Source of the DNA: BD2-11 clade cluster bacterium bin43
Lineage (GTDB): Bacteria; Gemmatimonadota; Gemmatimonadetes; Longimicrobiales; Gaopeijiaceae
Reading direction: 5' to 3'
Assembly (NCBI GenBank): GCA_002238605.1
Contig: MPMR01000005.1
Span: 124,001-188,000 of the forward strand
Length of the DNA stretch: 64,000 bases
The translations under genes were made by a program, and so were the position numbers. Shown here piece after piece: positions 1 through 7,813 of this stretch. Every line of letters starts with the position of its first letter. Position 1 is the first letter of the stretch. The notes under the pieces were generated by a model. The model searched no databases. It saw nothing but the letters and a program-made list of their open reading frames with translations, and was not told where the DNA came from.

Positions 1-40
1 CGGGCGAAAGCCCTTGGGGGTTCGAGTCCCCCCGCCTCCG
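1..40 (+). tRNA. tRNA-Ser, 3' portion (cut by window edge)
   Basis: Only the 3' part is in the window. Positions 2-13 form a GGGC-GAAA-GCCC hairpin, which is the long variable arm of a class II tRNA. The T arm follows at 16-32 (GGGGG, loop TTCGAGT, CCCCC), then the 3' acceptor strand CGCCTCC at 33-39 and discriminator base G at 40. A long variable arm with discriminator G indicates serine; leucine tRNAs normally have A there. The next bases are CTG, so the CCA end is not encoded. The anticodon lies outside the window. Confidence 0.85.
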
Positions 41-146
41 CTGCCATTCCGGTGTCCGTCCCCGCGCCCTCCCATGACCGGTCGGGGCGACGATCATCAC
101 GGTCGCAGCTGGCACATGGGCATCTGATCGCCGGGAGGTCCAGGCC

Positions 147-1004
147 ATGCTCGGGCTCGATTTCATCGCCCATCCCCTGTCAGGCACGCCGTTCGGGACC
201 GCGCTCGAGTTGTGCCTGGTGCTCGCGCTGGTGGCCTGGCTCCTGTCCGTGATCACCCGCGAGGTCTCCTGGATCGACCGCCTCTGGTCCATTTGTCCAC
301 CGGTCTACTGCCTGATCGTGGCGTTTGCGCTGGATTTCAACTCGCCGCGCGTGAATCTCATGACGGTGCTTGCGGTCCTGTGGGGCATCCGCCTGACCTA
401 CAACTTCGCCCGCAAGGGCGGGTACCGGCCGGGCGGGGAGGACTACCGGTGGGCGCACGTCCGCAAACAGTATGGTCCGGTGGGCTTCCAGCTGCTCAGC
501 GTCACCTTCGTCCATCCCGGCCAGATGCTGCTCATCTGGCTGTTCACCTCCCCGATCCACCGCGCCTGGCAGTTCCCCGACGCGCCGCTCGGCTGGTTTG
601 ACTACCTGGCGGCGGCTCTGTTCCTGACCCTGCTTATCGGCGAAACCTTTGCCGACAGGCAGATGTGGGACTTCCAGCAGGACAAGAAGCGACGGATTGC
701 CAACGGCGAAGACGTCCGGCAGCCGTTCATGACCAACGGGCTCTATCGGTACTCCCGGCACCCCAACTACTTCTGCGAGATCGCCCTGTGGTGGGTGTTC
801 TACCTGTTCGGGGTCGCCGCCTCCGGTGAATGGCTGCACTGGACGGGGCTTGGCTGCATCGGCCTCACGCTGCTGTTCATTCCGTCCCTTCGCATGACTG
901 AAGCGATCTCTGCGGAAAAGTATCCCGGCTACCGTGACTACCAGGCGGCCGTCCCGGCGTTGATCCCGCTGCCTCGGAAGGACAGGGCAAAGGCTGCCGG
1001 TTGA
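147..1004 (+). CDS. DUF1295 / steroid 5-alpha-reductase-like membrane protein
   Basis: A 285-residue integral membrane protein with about seven hydrophobic segments (roughly residues 20-37, 47-64, 70-86, 116-133, 151-167, 210-226 and 232-247). The C-terminal motif GLYRYSRHPNYFCE (residues 198-211) and the later KYPGYRDYQ are hallmarks of the DUF1295 family, which is related to 3-oxo-5-alpha-steroid 4-dehydrogenases and isoprenylcysteine methyltransferases. The substrate is unknown; a lipid reductase or methyltransferase role would be guesswork. The ATG is preceded by GGGAGG at a normal distance. It stands alone between the tRNA and a lipoprotein gene. Confidence 0.85.
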   Translation: MLGLDFIAHPLSGTPFGTALELCLVLALVAWLLSVITREVSWIDRLWSICPPVYCLIVAFALDFNSPRVNLMTVLAVLWGIRLTYNFARKGGYRPGGEDYRWAHVRKQYGPVGFQLLSVTFVHPGQMLLIWLFTSPIHRAWQFPDAPLGWFDYLAAALFLTLLIGETFADRQMWDFQQDKKRRIANGEDVRQPFMTNGLYRYSRHPNYFCEIALWWVFYLFGVAASGEWLHWTGLGCIGLTLLFIPSLRMTEAISAEKYPGYRDYQAAVPALIPLPRKDRAKAAG

Positions 1005-1121
1005 GCTGAAACCGGCGACGTCCCGGGATCCATCTTCCGCCCGGTGCCCCCTCCGCTCGCCCCGCCCCTGCTCCCGGCATAACTTGCCTGTTCGGGTCAA
1101 TTCGTTACCGGGAGGTGCCTC

Positions 1122-2258
1122 ATGTTCGTAACCGACGACTCCAAGCTTGCCATCAGCCTCGCCATGGTACTCGTTCTCGCAGCAGGGGCCTGTGCTCCGG
1201 CCGACGGCGGAGGGGACGAATCCGCGGAGGCGGAAATGGCCGATCCCGCCGCCGTGACCGATCCCGCCATGGCCGGCGATCTGCCCAACCCCACGTCGGA
1301 GGTCATCACCGGCTTCGGACCGCTTCCGGATGACAGGGAGTGGGGGTCCACCGCGGGCGTGGACATCGGGCCGGACGGGCAGCTGTGGGCCTACGACCGC
1401 TGCGGCGGCAACGCGCTCACCGACGGCTGCGGCACCTCCGACGTGGATCCCATCCTCAAGTTTGACCGGGAAACCGGCGAGGTGCTGACCAGCTTCGGGG
1501 CCGGGCTCTTCATCCTCCCCCATGGACTGCACGTGGATCAGGACGGGAACGTCTGGGTCACCGACTCATCGGGTGACGCGGAGCAGACCAAGGGCCATCA
1601 GGTCTTCAAGTTCAGCCCCGAGGGCGAGATCCTCATGACGCTGGGGACGCGCGGTGTCGCCGGGGATGGTCCGGATCACTTCAACCAACCCTGCGATGTC
1701 ATCACCACGCCCGAAGGCTACATCTTCGTCTCCGACGGCCACAGCGGCCAGAACGAGAACGTTCCTCCCGGCGCGACCGGTCGCATCGTGAAGTTCAGCC
1801 CCGAGGGCGAGTACATGATGGAATGGGGCCAGATCGGGACCGGACCCGGGGAATTCCGGACGCCGCACGCGTTGGAGATGGACTCCCAGGGTCGCCTCTT
1901 CGTGGCGGACCGCGGCAACCACCGCATCCAGATCTTCGACCAGGAAGGCAACCTCCTCGACACGTACCACCAGTTCAGCCGCATCAGCGGGCTTTTCATC
2001 GACGACAACGACATGCTCTACGCGATCGACTCGGAGTCGAACCCGGGTAACCATCCGGATTGGATGACCGGCATCCGCGTCGGTCACGCCAGCGAAGACA
2101 GGGTCACCGCGTTCATTCCCCCGCACCCGGTGGACGACCGGCCGCATGGCGCGGCTGGAGAGGGTGTGGCGGTCGACGCCGACGGGAACGTCTACGCCGC
2201 CGAGGGCCCGATCTCACGGCCGTTCGCGGGCGGAGGGCTGACGAAGTACGTGCGGTAG
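1122..2258 (+). CDS. NHL-repeat beta-propeller lipoprotein
   Basis: A 378-residue exported protein. The N-terminal hydrophobic stretch ends in AGAC at residues 21-24, so Cys24 is a likely lipidation site, although the lipobox lacks the usual Leu at -3. The rest is a series of NHL-type blades, with repeated phrases such as PHGLHVDQDGNVWVTD, PHALEMDSQGRLFVADRGN and GVAVDADGNVYAAEG. Such propellers resemble the lyase domain of peptidyl-alpha-hydroxyglycine lyase and SMP-30-like proteins, but no catalytic assignment is safe. GGGAGGTG precedes the ATG. A strong hairpin at 2287-2322 closes the unit. Confidence 0.85.
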   Translation: MFVTDDSKLAISLAMVLVLAAGACAPADGGGDESAEAEMADPAAVTDPAMAGDLPNPTSEVITGFGPLPDDREWGSTAGVDIGPDGQLWAYDRCGGNALTDGCGTSDVDPILKFDRETGEVLTSFGAGLFILPHGLHVDQDGNVWVTDSSGDAEQTKGHQVFKFSPEGEILMTLGTRGVAGDGPDHFNQPCDVITTPEGYIFVSDGHSGQNENVPPGATGRIVKFSPEGEYMMEWGQIGTGPGEFRTPHALEMDSQGRLFVADRGNHRIQIFDQEGNLLDTYHQFSRISGLFIDDNDMLYAIDSESNPGNHPDWMTGIRVGHASEDRVTAFIPPHPVDDRPHGAAGEGVAVDADGNVYAAEGPISRPFAGGGLTKYVR

Positions 2259-2286
2259 GAGCGGGAGAGTTCAGGCAGCACGACGG

Positions 2287-2322
2287 GCGGCCCGCTCGCG
2301 GACGGTTCGGCGAGCGGGCCGC
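2287..2322. terminator. Perfect 13-bp hairpin between convergent genes
   Basis: GCGGCCCGCTCGC at 2287-2299 pairs perfectly with GCGAGCGGGCCGC at 2310-2322 across a 10-base loop. It sits between a plus-strand stop at 2258 and a minus-strand stop at 2388, so it can end both transcripts. Only TTCG follows, not a U tract. The stem resembles the hairpin at 15508-15548. Confidence 0.75.
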
Positions 2323-2387
2323 TTCGTGGTTCCCGGTGCCAGGCTGCCGGCCGGCCCCTGGCGGCCGATCCATCGTGGGCCTGGCGG

Positions 2388-2912
2388 CTATGGCGGGCTC
2401 AGGACAACGGGAATGGCCAGTCTGGCGGGCGGATAGCACCGCTGCGTCACGTCGCTGCATATCTGATAACGAAGGCTGGCGGTTGCCTCCGTCCCGGGTC
2501 CCGGCACCGGTACGAGCCGAAAGCCGAACTCGGCCTGGCCTCGCAGCACCTGCGCCCCGACCCGGTCGTCTCTTGTGCCGGAAGGCCTCGAGGTCATCTC
2601 GGCCTTGACCTCGGTCCCCTCCAGGTCCGGGAACGAGAACGAGAACGGAATGAAGAATCCGTCGTCCCCCTTGTCGAGGTACCCGTGATGCTCCCTCGGG
2701 ACCTCCACCGAGATTCGAAGCGACAACGCGTCCGCGTGCCGCGCGAGGCTTCCCGGCACCACTTCGGCGGCGACGGAAGGGCGGCCGGCGCCGACCCCGG
2801 TTCCACGCAGTTGTGCCTGAACGGGCTCCGCCTTGAGGACCGTGGCCATGAACATCAGGACAGGGACGGTCCGAATCCTTCGCATCCATGAGCACGACGC
2901 GCGAGCAATCAC
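2388..2912 (-). CDS. DsbD N-terminal-domain-like exported protein
   Basis: A 174-residue protein read from GTG at 2912, which overlaps the upstream stop as GTGA and has GGAG just upstream; an ATG at 2885 is an alternative. The N-terminus is a signal peptide. The C-terminus carries YQICSDVTQRCYPP (residues 149-162), matching the DsbD alpha-domain pattern in which paired cysteines (here Cys152 and Cys159) exchange electrons in the periplasm. The membrane and C-terminal thioredoxin domains of full DsbD are absent. Coupling to a gene with a WCAPC thioredoxin domain suggests a shared redox task (inference). Confidence 0.75.
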   Translation of the reverse strand: MIARASCSWMRRIRTVPVLMFMATVLKAEPVQAQLRGTGVGAGRPSVAAEVVPGSLARHADALSLRISVEVPREHHGYLDKGDDGFFIPFSFSFPDLEGTEVKAEMTSRPSGTRDDRVGAQVLRGQAEFGFRLVPVPGPGTEATASLRYQICSDVTQRCYPPARLAIPVVLSPP

Positions 2913-4012
2913 CGGTTCCTCTCCTCCTCGAGAAGGAGGCGAAGCTCGGAAACCGACGGCGGGCCCCAGCGCACGAGAAGCGCTTCGCCGGCTGAATCGG
3001 TGACGATCGCTGCGGGCAGCCCTTCGACGCGCAGGGCGTCGAGAGCCCCGTTGATCACCGCATCGCGCTGCTTGATTGTCAGTTCGGACAGAATGCGGTA
3101 TGGCGGCTCGTAGCGCTCCGACCATGCGCTGAAGACCTCGGGAGTCTCCTCCGGGTCGTAGGGCACCCCGAAGATTTCCAGCTCCTCGCTCGTGAAGGTG
3201 GCCCTCAGATGATTGAGGCTCGGCAGCTCGTCAAGGCACGGAGCACACCACGTGGCCACGGTCGTATAGAGGACCAGACGCGCCCGTTCGCCGGGAAGAA
3301 TGTCTTGTGCAGCCCGGATCGATGTGCTCGCGGCATAGGCGGTCGTGACCGCGGGATGCTCACCGGGCACCTGGTACGGTGTCAGGACAAACGGCGCCCC
3401 CGTGGGCGAAGCGGCAGGATCCTCGTAGGCCGTGACCAGCGTGCCCGCGCGGACGGCGGTGGTGTCGGACCGCCGGCCGGACGGCCAGCGCACTTCGAGC
3501 CGGGTCACCTCTTCCGCGCTCCCGATACCGACGCGCATCGTTGCCGAATTTTGTGCGGCGAGACCTTCGCCCGCCCGGTGCTCGCGAAGCAGCTCGCGGC
3601 CCTGGATCTCGAGGAGTACGCGGGCGCCGTACGCATCGCGGGCACTCCACTGGCTGCCTGGGAACGCAAACCGGTTTCCCCCCTCGAAGCGAATGGCCAC
3701 CATCCTGCCCGGAGCCCCACGCTCACCCATCCGATTCCGGAACAGCTGGAACAGCGGCGCGTTCGCGTTGACCACCGCCATGTCCTGCCACCCGTCCCGA
3801 TCGTAGTCGAGAACGGCGAAGGCTCTGCTGTCTCCCGGATGATCCAGGCCCGAGATGCCCGAAACCTCGACGTAGTCCTTGCCGCTCCGGTTGAGGAACA
3901 CGTGATTGCGCTCGTGTCCGCTGAAGGACGCGCCCGACTTGAGTCGCTCCGTGGCCTGCGAATAGCGATCCGTCCGCAGCAGGAGCGCCTCCGGATGCTC
4001 GTCCGAGCGCAC
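2909..4012 (-). CDS. ASPIC/UnbV domain plus TlpA-like thioredoxin domain (downstream half of an interrupted gene)
   Basis: 367 residues counted from GTG at 4012. Residues 68-84 are a last FG-GAP repeat (DYDRDGWQDMAVVN), 125-195 match the ASPIC/UnbV domain, and 240-365 are a thioredoxin fold with active site WCAPC at 255-259. It is in the same frame as the FG-GAP gene upstream; only a TGA at 4034-4036 and seven sense codons (TDYWRAV) separate them. No Shine-Dalgarno sequence precedes the GTG. FG-GAP and ASPIC normally occur in one chain, so this is most likely the second half of a single protein. It would lack a signal peptide if made alone. Confidence 0.8.
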   Translation of the reverse strand: MRSDEHPEALLLRTDRYSQATERLKSGASFSGHERNHVFLNRSGKDYVEVSGISGLDHPGDSRAFAVLDYDRDGWQDMAVVNANAPLFQLFRNRMGERGAPGRMVAIRFEGGNRFAFPGSQWSARDAYGARVLLEIQGRELLREHRAGEGLAAQNSATMRVGIGSAEEVTRLEVRWPSGRRSDTTAVRAGTLVTAYEDPAASPTGAPFVLTPYQVPGEHPAVTTAYAASTSIRAAQDILPGERARLVLYTTVATWCAPCLDELPSLNHLRATFTSEELEIFGVPYDPEETPEVFSAWSERYEPPYRILSELTIKQRDAVINGALDALRVEGLPAAIVTDSAGEALLVRWGPPSVSELRLLLEEERNR

Positions 4013-4020
4013 AACTGCGC
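4007..4020 (-). other. Small hairpin just downstream of the in-frame TGA
   Basis: On the minus strand GCGCA-GTTG-TGCGC forms a perfect 5-bp stem with a 4-base loop. The loop starts about 18 bases after the TGA at 4036-4034. The position is compatible with a recoding signal, but GC-rich DNA makes short stems like this often by chance. Confidence 0.3.
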
Positions 4021-4033
4021 GCCAGTAGTCAGT

Positions 4034-5848
4034 TCATATGTCTACGGGCAGTTCGACCGCGGATGGAGCAGTGTAGAAACCGCTCAGGGCATGGATATCG
4101 AGATCCGAGTCGTTGTCCAGGTCGACGAATTGGCTGCCCCAGCCCCAGCCCGCCGCCTCCACGAGGAGCCCGGGTCGCTCGAGGCTCGAGACCCGCTCGA
4201 ACTCACCCTTCCTGTTTCGGAACAGGGTATTGCCCCGGGCCATTCGCCTGAAGTTGCCATCGACATCGTTCAACTGATCGGCGATTCGAAGACCGGCCTT
4301 GCTGTGCATGTTCGTGACGTACAGGTCCTGCAGGCCGTCGGCGTCGAAGTCTCCCCAGGATGCGCCCATGCCGAAACCGAGATCGGCCGTCCCGGTCGCG
4401 TCCGTAACGTCGGTGAAACCGCCATCTCCGTCGTTGCGGTAGAGGTTGTTGGGGGCGAAGTCGTTCACTACGTACACGTCCATGTCGCCGTCGTTGTCAT
4501 AGTCGGCCCATGTGGACTGGTACGTGTTCTTGAAGAGATTGAGCGCGGTGTCCTCCACGCGCGCGAAACGTCCGCCGCCCTGGTTTCTCAGCAGGACATT
4601 GGGGGGTCCGAACCGGTTCTTGATGACGTGGTCTTCGCCGGAGGCCTTCAGCGCCCACAGGCGCGCGCCATCGAGCTGATCGAGGAATACGAGCGTCTCG
4701 ATCGGATGCAGGGCGGCGGCAAAGGTGGAGATGTAGAGGTCGAGAAGTCCGTCGCGGTCGTAGTCGACAGCCGACACCGACGAAGTCAGCGCCGGAAGTG
4801 GATCGTTGACGAGGTCGAGCGAACGATCGACAAAACGACCGTTCTCGTTCAGCAGGTACATGCTCGGTTGCAGGGTGCGGCCAAGAAAAACGTCCTGGTC
4901 GCCGTCGTTGTCGAAGTCGGCGAACAGTGCCGAGGAAGTGAAGTGCGACACGTCGAGGCCGATCGTGCCGGCGATTTCCTCGAACGTCCCGTCCCCGCGG
5001 TTTCGGAAGAACTGGTTGGGACCCCACCGCGCCATGACGTACACGTCGTCGAAGCCGTCTCCGTCCAGATCGGTGACCGCTACCCCGGGATGACGGTCTG
5101 CCGACTGCGGATCGAAGTAGGGGGTGGGGAGCTGGAAGCCGTCCGGATCCAGCAGGTACTCGAGCACGAACTCCTCATGTATCGAGCGGCGGGCCGGGCC
5201 AAGGGCGTCTGGCTCCAGGACCTGATCGAGGACCTCCGCGAAGAGGAGGTGGTCGACCCCCATGGTTCGCAGCGCTCCGGTTCGCCACTCCGCGATGCTC
5301 CATGTGGGTGGCCCGTCCTCGACCAGCGGGGGCCCGGCTGCCCACGTGACGCTCAGGTCGCCGCGCAGCCAGAGCCGCCCGTCCGGAACGTGTGCGAGGG
5401 CGTCGAAACCGAGTTGCGTCTCGAGTAGTCCGGGGTTGCTCGCGCGCAACTGGCCGCGGATCACCTGAAACCTGGCATGGTCGAAGTATTCCACCTGGTC
5501 AAGGAGCGGCCGCCAGAGGGCAAGATCCTGTCGCGCAACATCACTCGCCGTCGGCTCGTGCAAGCCCTCCCCGACCAGGCCGAGCCGGTTCTCGGGCAGG
5601 GGCTCGACCGATACGAGATCTACAACCCGAACCAGATCTCCGAACAACGCCCGGGAAGGCTCATCGGGGAGGAGAAGGTTCAGGGCCGAGTGGCTGAGGC
5701 GCTCCAGATGCGGGGAGATCTGGACGATGGCCTCTTCAGAGGCGATCATCGCGTCCCACCCGGCTGGCGCCCCCTGAGCGCGGACGGCGGTCGTCCAACT
5801 CAGCGCCGCGAGGAGCGCGAAGCCGCCACTCAGACGTGAGCGAGTCAT
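4034..5848 (-). CDS. FG-GAP/VCBS-repeat exported protein (upstream half of an interrupted gene)
   Basis: 604 residues with a signal peptide ending near residue 25. At least six calcium-loop FG-GAP repeats of the DxDxDGxxD type lie at about residues 260-276, 311-325, 362-376, 449-465, 500-514 and 576-590. This is the integrin-like propeller usually joined to an ASPIC/UnbV domain. The chain ends at a TGA after AVELPVDI, in the middle of the region that links propeller and ASPIC domain in relatives, and the frame continues with TDYWRAV. Likely extracytoplasmic; ligand unknown. The start has no strong ribosome site. The last repeat has DNDSDLD, a Gly-to-Ser change. Confidence 0.85.
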   Translation of the reverse strand: MTRSRLSGGFALLAALSWTTAVRAQGAPAGWDAMIASEEAIVQISPHLERLSHSALNLLLPDEPSRALFGDLVRVVDLVSVEPLPENRLGLVGEGLHEPTASDVARQDLALWRPLLDQVEYFDHARFQVIRGQLRASNPGLLETQLGFDALAHVPDGRLWLRGDLSVTWAAGPPLVEDGPPTWSIAEWRTGALRTMGVDHLLFAEVLDQVLEPDALGPARRSIHEEFVLEYLLDPDGFQLPTPYFDPQSADRHPGVAVTDLDGDGFDDVYVMARWGPNQFFRNRGDGTFEEIAGTIGLDVSHFTSSALFADFDNDGDQDVFLGRTLQPSMYLLNENGRFVDRSLDLVNDPLPALTSSVSAVDYDRDGLLDLYISTFAAALHPIETLVFLDQLDGARLWALKASGEDHVIKNRFGPPNVLLRNQGGGRFARVEDTALNLFKNTYQSTWADYDNDGDMDVYVVNDFAPNNLYRNDGDGGFTDVTDATGTADLGFGMGASWGDFDADGLQDLYVTNMHSKAGLRIADQLNDVDGNFRRMARGNTLFRNRKGEFERVSSLERPGLLVEAAGWGWGSQFVDLDNDSDLDIHALSGFYTAPSAVELPVDI

Positions 5849-5926
5849 GAGCCGCTAATCATCCGCCGATGCTTCTCCATTCCTCATGACGGTCCACCCC
5901 GGTACCTGGGAGTCGGAACCACCGCC

Positions 5927-6436
5927 CTAACGAACCGAAATCGAGAACAGGGAGATCAGCGCTCGCGCTCCCGTGAATCCGGCGGGGTCCTCCTCCACGG
6001 GTGGAAGTTCGGGGTTCGGGACTCCTTCGCCGAAGCTCGTGAGGATTGCGGCCACGGCTGCGGCCCCGGCCCCCGCGGTCAGCCAGGTTCGCCTGCGGTC
6101 AAGTTCGCGCTGCTCGAGTTGAGCGATGCGGGTGAACGGAATCGACACGTCCTGCCCGAGGGTCCTGGTCATGATCCCCACCGTCTGGTCTCCAGTGGGC
6201 ACCCGCAGGACGAGCTGGCCAGCGTCGGCACGGAGGAGCGTACCGTCCATCCTGAGGTCGGGCGCGAACTCGGCCAAATCGCCGAGCCCCTCCTGATTCA
6301 GGTGAACGCGTACTTTCTCGCCGGGCGGTACGGTGTCCAATTCCACCGCGGCGTAGCCGAAGCATCCCGAGCAGAGGAGATGGACAGCCGCCATCCAGGC
6401 ACAGGCTCGGACCGGGGATTTGCTCGCGAGCGACAT
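5927..6436 (-). CDS. Small lipoprotein downstream of SusD
   Basis: 169 residues from ATG 6436. The N-terminus has basic residues, a hydrophobic core and LLCSGC, so Cys25 is a probable lipid anchor. The middle part (VPPGEKVRVHLNQ, LVLRVPTGDQ) looks like a small beta domain, and a hydrophobic Ala/Gly stretch follows basic residues near the C-terminus. I do not recognise a family. An ATG at 6484 in the same frame is an alternative start, with GAGGAGG rather far upstream. It lies 82 bases behind the SusD-like gene and probably shares its transcript. Confidence 0.6.
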   Translation of the reverse strand: MSLASKSPVRACAWMAAVHLLCSGCFGYAAVELDTVPPGEKVRVHLNQEGLGDLAEFAPDLRMDGTLLRADAGQLVLRVPTGDQTVGIMTRTLGQDVSIPFTRIAQLEQRELDRRRTWLTAGAGAAAVAAILTSFGEGVPNPELPPVEEDPAGFTGARALISLFSISVR

Positions 6437-6518
6437 TGGTCGGACAGCTCGGGAATGGGGCACGCTGCCCGGCACCGGGTTCATGGGGCCGGTGCGACGT
6501 GCCTCCTCGGTTCCCACC

Positions 6519-7763
6519 TTATCCCGAGAGGCTGGGGTTGTTGAACCGCTCCACATTGGGGAGCGGCATGCACTCATTGCCCCCATAGGTGATGGGGGTG
6601 AAGGGGTGCGTGCCCTTGGTCCAATCGGCAAACCCTCCGTAGCGGCGCAGATCCCCGAACCTCTTTCCCTCGAGGAAGAACTCGCGCCGTCTCTCCTCGA
6701 TGACCTGGTCGCGGATCTCGGCCTCCGAGCCGCCCTCGAAGGCGGGGATGCCCGCTGCTGCGTGGAGCTCGTTGATGATGTCGACGGCCCGCTGGCCTCC
6801 CGTTACCTCGGCGATGATGAGCTGGGCCTCCACGTAACTCGCGAGCCGGTAGGGTGAGGAATCCGAGCTGTACTTGGTCTGGAGCCACAAGTCCGTCACC
6901 CCGTCGGTCGTCTTGCCACCCGTGTTGACGACGGCCACCCTCGGATCGACTTCACCCATCCAGGTCACGTCCCAGTAGTGAGGGTCCATCGAGATCCTGC
7001 GATTCTGATTGTTGTTCAGGTAGATGATGTTCCGCCGCGAGTTGTTGGCGGACGAGCGGGTCACGTCGTAGCGGAAGCCGGGTGAGACCTGTTCGGCGGC
7101 GGAGAGTGCTCCGGAGTTGTCTCCCAGGGAGAGGTTGGCGCGGGCGAGCCCCACGTAGGCGGCGTTCCTGATCTCGGCGTCGTTCGCGAGCGAGACGGCT
7201 TCGGTGAAACGGTTCTTCGCCAGCTCGAACATTCCCGGCGGCTCTACCTCCGGACCGTTGTCGAAGGCCGCGCTGCACATTGCGTCTCCGAATATGACGT
7301 AGTTGAAGCCGGCGTACAGGTAGGCCTTGGCGAGCAACTCGCTTCGACCCCCCACATCCTGGTCCGTCCAGGCCTCGAGCCTCCCGATGACGTCGTCCGC
7401 CAGCGCGCGCGCGGTCGCCATCGGTGCGTACACGCCCGTGCCGCCACAGCCGCTCCCGACGTAGTCGCTGCTCGCCGGGGTGACGTTGCGCTGCAACCAT
7501 TCGGCGCCTCCCGCCTCGACGAACCCTCCAATGATCTCGCCGCCCAGGTGGGAGGTGCCCCAGACAAAGCTCGAGTATGCGCACTCGAACTCACCCTGGA
7601 CGCTGGTGGTCAACAAGGTGGCAAACCCCGGGTCATCCAGTGCATCGGCAGTTGTCGCCCCGGGGAGCTCTACTTCCAGAAGGTTGTCACAGCCGGGCAG
7701 GGTCACCGCCGCGGCCAGGATCAGTCCATTTATGACTCTTTGACGATAATCGTGATGGCGCAT
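6519..7763 (-). CDS. SusD/RagB-family nutrient-binding outer-membrane lipoprotein
   Basis: 414 residues. TLPGC at residues 21-25 is a good lipobox, placing Cys25 at the mature N-terminus. The helical (TPR-like) body and the C-terminal run RREFFLEGKRFGDLRRYGG are typical of SusD/RagB proteins, which cap a SusC-type TonB-dependent channel and capture oligomeric nutrients at the cell surface. It lies 50 bases downstream of the SusC-like gene. GGGGAT precedes the ATG. The substrate cannot be read from the sequence. Confidence 0.9.
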   Translation of the reverse strand: MRHHDYRQRVINGLILAAAVTLPGCDNLLEVELPGATTADALDDPGFATLLTTSVQGEFECAYSSFVWGTSHLGGEIIGGFVEAGGAEWLQRNVTPASSDYVGSGCGGTGVYAPMATARALADDVIGRLEAWTDQDVGGRSELLAKAYLYAGFNYVIFGDAMCSAAFDNGPEVEPPGMFELAKNRFTEAVSLANDAEIRNAAYVGLARANLSLGDNSGALSAAEQVSPGFRYDVTRSSANNSRRNIIYLNNNQNRRISMDPHYWDVTWMGEVDPRVAVVNTGGKTTDGVTDLWLQTKYSSDSSPYRLASYVEAQLIIAEVTGGQRAVDIINELHAAAGIPAFEGGSEAEIRDQVIEERRREFFLEGKRFGDLRRYGGFADWTKGTHPFTPITYGGNECMPLPNVERFNNPSLSG

Positions 7764-7813
7764 GGGATCCCCCGTTCGATTTGGTTCGCTGTTGCTCGAT
7801 CGCCGGCGTCCCA

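Noticed and set aside
4007-4036. Selenocysteine insertion at the in-frame TGA
   Set aside because: The hairpin is only 5 bp, no Cys is expected at this point of the ASPIC linker, and nothing else supports selenoprotein synthesis. Kept only as a remote option in the finding.
3209-5428. 739-codon plus-strand frame across the FG-GAP gene
   Set aside because: No domain similarity; the minus strand shows FG-GAP, ASPIC and thioredoxin motifs.
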